In this document: positions 6,954-16,800 of the stretch, piece by piece | Layout of the letters: each line of letters begins with the position of its first letter | Position numbering within the stretch: the first letter of the stretch is position 1 | Origin: CAG-488 sp051881315 | GTDB lineage: Bacteria; Bacillota; Clostridia; Oscillospirales; Acutalibacteraceae | Reading direction: 5' to 3' | DNA length: 64,000 bases | NCBI GenBank assembly: GCA_051881315.1 | Contig: JBJEPQ010000029.1 | Coordinates: 124,001 to 188,000 of the forward strand | Program-made: the position numbers and the translations under genes | The notes under the pieces: generated by a model | Seen by the model: only the letters and a program-made list of their open reading frames with translations | Databases searched by the model: none | Told to the model about the DNA's origin: nothing

Positions 6954-8510
6954 ATGACAATCACAAAATTCCTTGCAGAATTTTTAAACCAGTTTTTCGT
7001 AAAAGGTGTTTGGGGTATATTTAAAGGTATCGGCTTAGGTATTGCCAACATCTTTAACATTCCGCAGTACATAAGGATCTTTAAGGCTTGGTCAGGCAAG
7101 TTCACGATCGTTGATTGGCTTCTTGCCATTGTGGCCGTTATTGCAACGGTAGCGGTTCTTGCGGCAATCGTTATTCTTGTCGTTGTGCTTATCAAGAAGT
7201 ATGTCAGAGTCAGAAAGACTCTCGTTGACCAGGAAGAGCTTCTCCTTGAGGTTGGCAACCTCAATCGTGAGGTAATCAAGCTCAATTCCGAGAAAGAAAG
7301 AATTCTTGCAATGAAGGTTTCTCAGCTCGGTCTCAATCCCGGCGAAAGCCCGTTTGTCGAGGACGGACAGACTTCGGAAGAAGGCGGCGAAGAAAAGAAG
7401 GACGGCGAGGTCGACAAGACAGCCGACGATTACAGCCGTTTCTACAAGTGTACTCAGGTTGACCTTGAGCTTGAAAACTATGTTGCTCCGGATTTCGACA
7501 ACGAGATCACACTTCCCGAGATCTGCGAAAGATTCAGAAACTTCGCTTGCTCACGTCTCGGACTTTTCTATGAGATTAAAATTATCAGATTGTTCCTTTC
7601 GGCTTTTGCTTCAACAAGACTTATCATTCTCCAGGGTATTTCCGGTACAGGTAAAACATCTCTTGCTTATGCTTGGGGTAAGTTCCTCAGAAATCCCGTT
7701 ACTATCGCATCGGTTCAGCCTTCATGGCGTGACCGTACCGAAATTTTCGGTTACTTCAACGAGTTCACAAAGCGTTTCAACGAAACAGAAGTTCTCAAGA
7801 AGATGTATGAAGCAACCTTTAAAGAGGAAATTTTCATCACCGTTCTTGACGAGATGAACATCGCCCGTGTTGAGTATTACTTCGCAGAGCTTCTTTCAAT
7901 CCTCGAAATGCCGTCACGAGACGAGTGGGTTGTTTCCCTCGTTCCGAGCGTATGGCCGACCGACCCGAAGCACATTATCGACGGTAAGCTCAAGCTTCCC
8001 GAAAATATGTGGTACATCGGTACAATCAACAACGACGACTCAACATTCGCCGTTTCCGATAAGGTTTACGACCGTGCTATTCCCATCGACCTCAACAGTA
8101 AGGGTAAATTCTTTGAAGCACCCTACACCGAGGAGCTCAACCTCAGCTACAAGCATCTTGAGGGAATGTTCCTTGAGTGCCAGACCAAATATAAAGTATC
8201 CGAAGAAAACCTCAAGAAGATCGAGGAGCTTGACGATTATGTTATTGAACACTTCCGTCTTGCTTTCGGTAACCGTATCGTTAAGCAGCTCAAGGAATTT
8301 GTTCCGGCTTATGTCGGCTGCGGCGGAACCGAGATTGACGGTATCGACTTCGTACTTGCAAAGAAGGTTTTCCGTAAGTTTGAAAGCTTGAACCTTTCTT
8401 TCATTCGTGATGAGATCGACGGATTGGTTACATACCTCAATAAGCACTTCGGTAAGGCTAACATGAACGAGTGTAAAGAGTATCTTCAGCTTCTCAAGAG
8501 ACTTATGTAA
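6954..8510 (+). CDS. Membrane-anchored McrB-like AAA+ ATPase
   Basis: 518 residues. An N-terminal hydrophobic region (helix ~54-81) is followed by a coiled coil (~85-122) and an acidic linker (~128-165). The AAA+ module has Walker A GISGTGKTS (~227-235), Walker B VLDEMN (~296-302) and a sensor-1-like WYIGTINND (~352). The VLDEMN-N-AR pattern and the GTINND sensor are typical of McrB/MoxR-clade ATPases; those usually act as DNA-translocating rings or remodelling machines with a McrC/DUF2357 partner. Here the protein is fixed to the membrane and surrounded by surface-protein genes, so I infer a remodelling or energising role in assembly rather than restriction. ATG 6954 is chosen over GTG 6945 because GAGGGTG precedes it. 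Confidence 0.8.
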   Translation: MTITKFLAEFLNQFFVKGVWGIFKGIGLGIANIFNIPQYIRIFKAWSGKFTIVDWLLAIVAVIATVAVLAAIVILVVVLIKKYVRVRKTLVDQEELLLEVGNLNREVIKLNSEKERILAMKVSQLGLNPGESPFVEDGQTSEEGGEEKKDGEVDKTADDYSRFYKCTQVDLELENYVAPDFDNEITLPEICERFRNFACSRLGLFYEIKIIRLFLSAFASTRLIILQGISGTGKTSLAYAWGKFLRNPVTIASVQPSWRDRTEIFGYFNEFTKRFNETEVLKKMYEATFKEEIFITVLDEMNIARVEYYFAELLSILEMPSRDEWVVSLVPSVWPTDPKHIIDGKLKLPENMWYIGTINNDDSTFAVSDKVYDRAIPIDLNSKGKFFEAPYTEELNLSYKHLEGMFLECQTKYKVSEENLKKIEELDDYVIEHFRLAFGNRIVKQLKEFVPAYVGCGGTEIDGIDFVLAKKVFRKFESLNLSFIRDEIDGLVTYLNKHFGKANMNECKEYLQLLKRLM

Positions 8511-8554
8511 TCCCGAAACCGTTATTATAACTTTTGTCAAAGGGGACATACTTA

Positions 8555-10786
8555 ATGAACAAATCGTATCTTGAATTATATCTTGAATACAAGGATCACC
8601 TCGCCTCTGCAACTACGGATAACGAGTTCTATGACGAGATGGATACCGCTATCAAGAGCGGCACAAACAGCTATTCCTTGTTCAACAGATATTTTGAAAA
8701 GAAGATCGACCTCAGATGGGTTGAGGAGATCGAGGCGTGTATCATTCCCCTTGACAATATTATCCGTGTTCCGAGAAAGTTCATCGTTCAGGAAGAGGAG
8801 ATCGTGCCGATCGAGCGTGCGAGAAAGATCACGAACGAATCTATACGTCACCTTGCCCAGCATACCAATATGATCGCTAAGGTTGAGGGCGACGATGTTA
8901 CACCCAACCAGATCCTCAACGTTTTCCGTGAGGAGAGCTACGAGGTTTATGAAAACAGATTTGTTTTCACCCTTTTGCAGAACCTTGTCAGATTTATTGA
9001 TGTCAGATACAATGTTTTGTTCAATATTTCCGATGATGATAATATGGCGTCTCTGAAGATGGAGAGCGAATTTAATCGCGGACGTGAAAAGGTGCAGTAT
9101 AAGCTTGAAGTTTCGGCTCAGTCCGCCGGCAGTGATCTTGATGACAACGCCGGACCGGACGGAGAGAACGCAACGGCTTTTCAGCGTATCGAGAGAGTCA
9201 AGAAGATTATCAACGAATACGCACATTCGTCCTTCATGAAGGAACTGAGAAACTGCGTCCCCGTCAGACCTCCCATCATGAGAACGAACGCTATTCAGAA
9301 AAACCCGAATTTCAGAGCATGTCTGAAACTGTGGCAGTTTATTCAGTCCTATGATGAGCTGGGATATGAAATAACGGTCAAAGAATCAAACGATATGGTC
9401 AGCGCCGAATATATGCAGGAGCTTAATCGGATGACTGCCATGAACTATATGATGCTTAAAGCGAACACGCTTTCCGAGGACGCTGTCGGTAAGCAGAAAA
9501 AACGTAAGCTGAAGCCGAAACTTCTCAAGCGACTTGCCGAGGAGCTTGTTATGGACTATGACATGGAGGAAGTTGAAATCCATCGTGTCTTTGTCGATGA
9601 GATCAAGCGTGTCAGCCGCAAGAAGATTGAGGGCGAGAAGAAGATTCAGGAAGCTATTCAGCGTGCTTTAGATTCTGAAAACGCTCGCAAAAAGGCTATC
9701 GAAGACAAGATCAAGGCGCAGATTGCTCACGAAAAAGAGATGGAGCGCCGCCGTATTGCCCGAGAAAAAGAGAGGGCAAGAAAAGAGAAAGAAAAAGAAA
9801 AAGAAAAAGAAAAGCAGAGACTCAAGAGGGAGAAAGAAAGAGAGAGAGCACGAATTGCAAAGGAAAAAGCTCTCGCAAAAGAAAAAGCCAGAAAAGAAAA
9901 AGAGAGAGCGGCAAAGCTCAAGGCGCAGGAAGAAGCTCGTATTGCGAAAGAAAAGCAGCGTGAAGAGATGCGCATAGCAAGAGAAAAGGCCGCTAAGCTC
10001 GCTCAGATAGAAAAGGAAAAGGCCGCAAAAGCCAAGGCTAAAGAGAAGGAGCGCAAGGCAAAAGAGCTTGCCGCTCAGAAAGCCAAGGAAAAGGCCGCCG
10101 CCGCAAAACAGAGAGAAAAAGAGGCGATCGCCAAAGCGAGAGCGGCTCAGGCAGAGAAAGAACGTCTTGCCAAAGAAAAAGCTAAGCAGAAAGCCGCCGC
10201 CGCAAAGGCCGCACAGGCTGAAAAAGATCGCATAGCTAAGGAAAAGGCAAAAGAAAAAGCCGCCGCCGCAAAAGCTGCACAGGCCGAAAAGGATCGCATA
10301 GCCAAAGAGAAGGCCAAGGAGAAAGAACGCCTTGCCAAAGCAAAGGCTAAAGAGAAAGAGGCCGCCGCAAAGGCCGCACAGGCTGAAAAGGATCGCATAG
10401 CCAAGGAAAAAGCTAAGGAGAAAGCCGCCGCAGAAAAAGCGGCTCAGGCCGAAAAAGAAAGAATTGCCCGTGAAAAGGCTAAAGAAAAAGAAAGAGCGGC
10501 AAAGGAAAAGGCAAAGGCTAAAGAGAAAGAGCGAATCGCCAAGATGAGAGCCGCCGAAGCCGAAAAACAGCGCATAGCCAAAGAAAAGGCTAAGGAAAAA
10601 GAGCGAATTGCCCGTGAAAAAATCAGGGCACAGGAAAAAGCGGCAAAGGAAAGAGCAAAAGAAAAAGAACGTATAGCCCGTGAAAAAGCAAGAGCTAAGG
10701 CAAAAGAGCAGGAGCGTCTTGCAAGAGAGCGTGCCAAAGCCAAAGAGGAAAAGCTCAAGGCTGACAAGGCGGCCAAGAACGGCTAA
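8555..10786 (+). CDS. DUF2357/McrC-like protein with very long charged helix
   Basis: 743 residues, cytosolic by appearance. The N-terminal ~350 residues are globular; YEVYENRFVF near residue 130 resembles the conserved ENRF segment of DUF2357/McrC-type partners of McrB-like ATPases (inference by eye). No PD-(D/E)XK nuclease motif was found. From about 355 to the end the sequence is an almost uninterrupted Lys/Glu/Ala/Arg helix with IAKEKAKEK-type units, a single-alpha-helix or coiled-coil rod that could be tens of nanometres long. It follows the AAA+ gene by 44 bases, suggesting a two-part machine. ATG 8555 is chosen over TTG 8534 because AAAGGGGA lies just upstream. Confidence 0.65.
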   Translation: MNKSYLELYLEYKDHLASATTDNEFYDEMDTAIKSGTNSYSLFNRYFEKKIDLRWVEEIEACIIPLDNIIRVPRKFIVQEEEIVPIERARKITNESIRHLAQHTNMIAKVEGDDVTPNQILNVFREESYEVYENRFVFTLLQNLVRFIDVRYNVLFNISDDDNMASLKMESEFNRGREKVQYKLEVSAQSAGSDLDDNAGPDGENATAFQRIERVKKIINEYAHSSFMKELRNCVPVRPPIMRTNAIQKNPNFRACLKLWQFIQSYDELGYEITVKESNDMVSAEYMQELNRMTAMNYMMLKANTLSEDAVGKQKKRKLKPKLLKRLAEELVMDYDMEEVEIHRVFVDEIKRVSRKKIEGEKKIQEAIQRALDSENARKKAIEDKIKAQIAHEKEMERRRIAREKERARKEKEKEKEKEKQRLKREKERERARIAKEKALAKEKARKEKERAAKLKAQEEARIAKEKQREEMRIAREKAAKLAQIEKEKAAKAKAKEKERKAKELAAQKAKEKAAAAKQREKEAIAKARAAQAEKERLAKEKAKQKAAAAKAAQAEKDRIAKEKAKEKAAAAKAAQAEKDRIAKEKAKEKERLAKAKAKEKEAAAKAAQAEKDRIAKEKAKEKAAAEKAAQAEKERIAREKAKEKERAAKEKAKAKEKERIAKMRAAEAEKQRIAKEKAKEKERIAREKIRAQEKAAKERAKEKERIAREKARAKAKEQERLARERAKAKEEKLKADKAAKNG
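9720..10770 (+). repeat. Low-complexity Lys/Ala/Glu coding repeats
   Basis: Degenerate repeats encoding units like AAKAAQAEKDRIAKEKAKEK in the rod of the DUF2357-like protein. Several near-identical copies between 10150 and 10450 point to recent internal duplication. Confidence 0.8.
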
Positions 10787-10861
10787 AAATCAGTAGTAAT
10801 TGTTATATCAATGTGATTTCACCGTGGAGAAGTGACATTGAAAAACAGTGGAGGTTTTATT

Positions 10862-13800
10862 ATGATTAAAAGGAGATTAGAAAGGGTTGCGGTAACGTTG
10901 CTCAGTGCGGCAATGTTGCTGTCGTCAACCGGAATTGCCGCATCATTTGCTGTAAATGACGGTGCAACTTCCGGCTCTACAACTGTAATCTCTTCCTCCA
11001 CAGAAAATTCTTCCACGGCTGTTTCTCAGGAGGGAGGAGCAATTTCCGCAACCACGGTTGTCACCGAGGGCGGCACGCTTGTAAGCGAGGAAAAGGGAAG
11101 CGGTACAGCTTCCGATCCGTACAGGATTTCCGATGTTTCCGATCTTCTTAAAATGCAGGAAAAGATCAACACCACAACAAGCGCAAACAAATACTTTGTA
11201 CTTACCGAAGATATTGACCTTTCCGAGGTAAAGGCTGACGATTTTCTTTCAAATTCAGTTTACGCAGGTTCGCTTGTTTCCGTCAGCAAAAATCTCAGCT
11301 CTGCGTCGAAGAATGTATACTTCTCGCTTGACGGTAACGGACATAAGCTCAAGGGGCTTAACGTTGCTTTCTCAAAGGGTGAGAGCTTTGCGATCTTCGG
11401 CTATCTCAACAGCAGATCGACAATTAAAAATCTAATTGTTGAGAAGTGCGTTATTAACGTCACAACGGACGCAAAGAACGGCGCAATCCTTGTCGCCGAG
11501 AATGACGGTACGATCTCAGGCTGTGAGATTAACTATTCCGCACTCTCGATGAAGAACACCGCATATGCCGGTCTTGTTGCGGCGGTGAACTCAGGCACAA
11601 TCAGTGATGTTAAGCTGGTCGGAACTCAGACCAATGCAAGCGGAGCCTCGGCTTCTTCACACACATTCAGTGCGACGGGTACAGTCGGAGCGGTTGCCGG
11701 ACTTAACAGCGGTAAGCTCACAAGTGTTTCTGCAATCAACATAGGCACATTCATCAATCCTTCCCTTTCGGGCAAGACTGTTTACGGCGGCATCGTCGGA
11801 TCAAGCTCCGGCACGGTCTCCAACAGCTTCGCTTCGGGCAATGTCACCGGCGGTAAAACAACGGACTATGTCGGCGGAATTGCAGGTACAGCCGCAAAGG
11901 GTGCAAAATTTGTAAACAACTATATCCTCGTTGCTCTTCGCTGTTCGGCATCGGGCAACGGACTTGTCGGATCGGGAGCAACCTCCGATATGCTTACGGA
12001 TTGCTATTGGTCGAGCGCAGTAAGCGGAAGAACTGCCTCTGTTACCGATTACGGCACGGATATTAACGATATTGATACGCTTCGCTTCAAGACGGTCAAG
12101 GCAGGAGAAACAGTATCGGTTTCTTCCTCCGATCTGTCCGCTTCTTGGGGCAAGGCGAGCCTTGCTTTCAAGGAGGGCTTTACAAAGTCGGGCGACGGCA
12201 TCACCGTATCCACGACAACAGATTCCGCAAAAATTAAGGGCGTAACAGCCGGTACGGTCGGCAGACTCAGCTACACCGCAGAGATCGCTCTCCCGTCCTC
12301 AATCGGAACGGGTGACCTCAGAATTTCTCAGTATTTCAGCCTGCCCGTTCTCGTTGTTTCTTCAAGCTCTGACGGTAAGGGCACGGAGTTCGAGCCTCTT
12401 GTTATTGAAAATTCGGCAGATTTTAATCTGCTCAGATATGCACACGGCATTTATGCAAAGCTCGGCAAGGATATTTCCGTAAACGGCTCAGCGTTTGCAT
12501 TCAACGGAAGTCTTGACGGAAACGGCCACACAATCAGCATCACGGCTCCCGTATTCAGCGAGCTTTTCGGAACGCTTAAAAACATAAGCTTTGTTGCAAA
12601 GTCGGATATTTCATCTGCGATTTTGGGTAAAGCGGTCAGCGTAAATGCTTCAAATGTAGCGGTAACCGTTGCTGACGGCGCAAGGTTTAACGCTTCGGGC
12701 AAAAAATCCGGCGTAATGTTCAGCGAGGTTATCGGCACAAGCGTTCTCGATGACTGCCGAGTTAAGGCAGACGTCAATATTGCCGCAGAGGTTGACTCTT
12801 TCGGCGGATTGGCAGGAGAGGTAAACGGAAGCGGTACAACGATCACTAACAGCGGTGCGGCAGTAAATATCGGCTTGTCAAACAAGGCGGTCAATGCCGC
12901 AGGCTTTATCGGTGCAGTAAACGCTTCAAATGCAAAAATAGAAAATTGCTACGCTTCCGGCAAGAATGAAGCCGGTAAGTATTTGTTCCTTGCCTCAATA
13001 AAGGCGACGGATACTAAGATTTCCAATATTTATCTCAGCAAGGGAACACAGACTGCTCTTGATTTTGCAAAATACGGTTTTGTTGATAAATCAGAGTTTG
13101 TCGAGTGGAGCTTTGACAGCGGAGAGACCGCTTTCTTCACAGGAAACGGCGGAGATTTTACGGCGACTGTTCCCTCGGTTAAAGCATTGCTTAATTCAAC
13201 GGCGGCGGATTATTCCGTAAGCTGTGATTCTGCAAAGCTTAATGCAAGGGTGACAGCGGAGAACGGAACGCTTGTACTCAAGGTAACCCGTGCGAGCGGA
13301 GTTATCACCGTCAAGGGTTGCCCGGTGACCGTTACAAACAAAAAGACAGGTCTTTATACAACAGTATATGTTTCAAACGGACTTGAGAAGGACGGCGCAG
13401 GTAACTACGTTATCACTTCCGCATACGATTTTGCGTATATCGGAGAAAACATTTCCGAGCTTAACGCTTCAAGCTTTGTTGTAAACTCGGATATTGATAT
13501 GTCGGTTATCAGCTCGTTTGAGCCGATCGGCGGAACTCTTGCACCGTTCAGCGGCAAGCTCAACGGCAACGGCCATACTATTTCAGGTCTCAAGATCAAC
13601 GGAACATCAAAGTCAGGACTTTTTGCCTCACTTGAAAACGCAGAGATCAGCAATCTTGTTATCTCCGGCGCCGAAGTGAACACAAAGGGCTTGTATTCCG
13701 CTGTTCTTGCAGGACAGATTGTCGGCAATACAAAGCTTAACAACATCACCGTTTCCGACAGTAAGGTTTCCGCAGATGGTATTTACAGCGGAATTATTGC

Positions 13801-16800
13801 AGGATCGGTCGATTCGGGTAATCTTACCGCAATCGATATCAATGTTATCAGATCCTCGGTTGCTTCAAAGGCGAACTATGTCGGCGCATTTGCAGGTCAT
13901 GTAAACTGCGGCGGCTCGGTTGCCGATATTGATATTGAAAAAATAACACTCAGCGGTGCGGAATATGTCGGCGGTGTGATCGGTCTTGCCGAGGGTACGT
14001 TCTCGGTGAAGAACGCAACGGTAGCCGATGCAAATATCAAGGGTGTATCCGAGATTTCCGGTATTGCCGCAGGCAAGGGCGAGGTTTCGCTTACAGGTGT
14101 TAAGGTTATCGGCTCTGATATTTCAACACTTTCAAACACGGCGGCATTTGTTGCCGGCGGAATTGCGTCAAGCTTCGGTTCGGCTATTGACTCTGCCGAA
14201 GTAAGAAACACGAAAGTGAACGCAGGTATCGCTTCGGCGGTTGTCGGAAAGTCGGTTTCCGATGCAAAACTCACAGTAAATAATATCAAGGTTTACGGCT
14301 CAACAGTAAAGGCTGAAAATGCAAATACGGTTGCCGCAGGTATTCTTGCCGTCCACAATGCAGGCGGAGCGGCAATTTTGAAGGATTGTTATATTGATTC
14401 AGAGACCGTCATCACGTCAACGGCTGTTTCGGCAGGCATTGTGGGTGAGATTACGGGCAGCGAGAGCGCACTTTCAGCAAACGGAATAAAGTCATTTGCA
14501 AATGTTGAGTGCCTTGCTTCCGCAGACGCAGTTGCTTCGGCAGGATTGGTTGCAAAGCTCAGCGCAGGCGCAGTAAATAATGTATCCTTCAATGATGTAA
14601 AAATTCTCGGCAAGGTCAGCGGTAATGCTGTTGTCGGCGGTTTGATCGGTCTTGTCAAGGGAACAGGCAGCTTCAACGGAGCAACAGCCGTTGTTTCCGA
14701 GTCCGTTTGTGCGGCTCAGATCAATACCGATGCTTCAAACGGAAAAGCAGGCGTTGTGATCGGCTACATTGATACCGAAAATACGATCACATCCGAAAGC
14801 ATTGATCTCTTTGTTAAGAATACTGTTATTTCAACATATTTCGGCAACGCTTCTGCGTTCGGTTCCGAAACAGGAATAAAGTCGGCGAAGATCACCGATA
14901 TGGATAAACCGAACGGCTCGTCCATTCATTCGTCGGTCGATACTCTCACAACATCGAATGAAACGCAGATCACCCTCTCAAATCTTCCCACGGTCAAGGG
15001 CTATACCTTTGATTCGGCTACGGGTTGGGTTTCCGAGGCTTCGGACAGAATAAGCGTTGTGTCTTCGTCCGAGGATAAGCTCGTTCTGAAAGCCGAGCAT
15101 ATGGCTGATATTTCGATAGTGGCATATTATGTACTTGCTTCGGACAGCGAGGTCCGTATTCCCGTACATTTTGCGATCAAGTCCAATGTACGCACTCCGC
15201 TCAAGGGCGAGGGTACGGCAGATAATCCGTATTTGATTTCCAATGCATACGACCTTGAATCTGTTGCTTATTATGACAGTCTCGGCAAGTATTTCGCTCT
15301 TGCCGAAGATATCGGATTTGAGACCTCTGACTTTGAATTCGGCGGCGGATTTTACAATGTCGGCAACGGCGTTGTCACAATCGGAAATGCCGAGAGCGGC
15401 TTTAAGGGTACGTTCACCGGACTTTATAACGGCAAAGTCCATTCAATTAACGGACTGAAGCTTTCGGGCAACACCTTCGGCGGTCTTTTCGGAGCAACCG
15501 ACGGAGCGGTCATCTCTGATCTTGTTATCAACAATGCAGATGTGACAGGCTTGAACTATGCAGGTGTTGTTATCGGCAGCGCAAAGGATACCGTTATCAG
15601 AAATGTTACAATCAATTCGTCCTCTGCATACTCAAGCGAGTTTGGCAGTACCGCAGGTATTCTTGCCGGAGCTGCTGAGAACGTGACGGCGGAGAACATT
15701 ACAATAAGCAAATCCTCTGCTTCATCAACACTTTCGGCAACCTCGGCAACGGTCGAGACAGCCGGCGGTGTGGCAGGTGTATTCAGCGGAAAGCTCAGCA
15801 ACATTCAGCTTGATAATATTTCCGTCAAGTCGGGTACTGTTGCCGGCGGAGCAGTCGGCTCTGCATCAACTTCCGACATCAGCGGTGTAACAATCAGCGG
15901 AACGGTTGAGGGATATGAGGCCGGCGGAATAATCGGCAAGCTTGACAATCCTGTCAACACTTCCGTCAGCGGATGCTATGTCAGCGGCTCTGTCAAGGCA
16001 GAAAAGCTTGCCGCAGGGGCAATAGCAGAGGTCGGCTCAGGCCTTGCAAAGCTTGAAAGGCCGTTGATTTCCGAGACGGTTATCTCCGCAAAAGCACAGG
16101 CAGAAACTTCTGCCGCAGTAATTGCACAGGCTGATATCTCCGAGCTGTCAGACAGCAGAACAACAAAGACGGAGATTATTTCCGACGTATATTATTCATC
16201 ATATCAGAATGACAGCGTGTTCGGAACGCAGGAGCTCAATTCCTACCAGAATTTGAAGTTTACTGCGGTTGATCTCAGCGCAATGAAATGTGTGATTGAC
16301 TCAACCGAGAAGTCGTTCATCACTCTTGACGGCGAAAAGACCGTTATTTCCGATGAGGATATCGTTCTCAGCGCAGGCAACGGAACTTACAAGTCGTTTG
16401 AGCTTTGCGGACACAGGTTTGACCTTGTGTCGGCACATTCGGATCCCGACGGCGTTTTGAATTACAATGCCGAGGACTCCTCAATCAACGCTGTGGGAAC
16501 GGTGGACGGCGCAAAGCTTGTGTTCACTTATTCTGACGGACTTGAGACTGCAATATCTGTTTCATACAGCTCGCTTCTCAGCGGTTTGGGAACGAAGTCG
16601 GATCCGTACAGAATCGGAACTGCCGACGAATTTGCACTTATGATGCAGAACGCAGACAGGGCAGAGGTTTACTATCTCCTCACTGACGATATTGATCTCA
16701 GCGGTCTTGACTCGGCAGAGAGCTTTGCAGGAATCCTTGACGGCGGCAATCACGTTGTTTATGATTTCAGCGGATCATCACTTTTTGAAAATGTAAGCGG

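Noticed and set aside
9727..10776. Minus-strand ORFs rich in Phe, Ser and Ala opposite the helical rod
   Set aside because: These are shadows of Lys/Ala/Glu codons; no start signals and no family resemblance.
6954..10786. McrBC-type restriction system
   Set aside because: No nuclease motif in the partner, the ATPase is membrane-anchored, and the neighbours are surface-protein genes.
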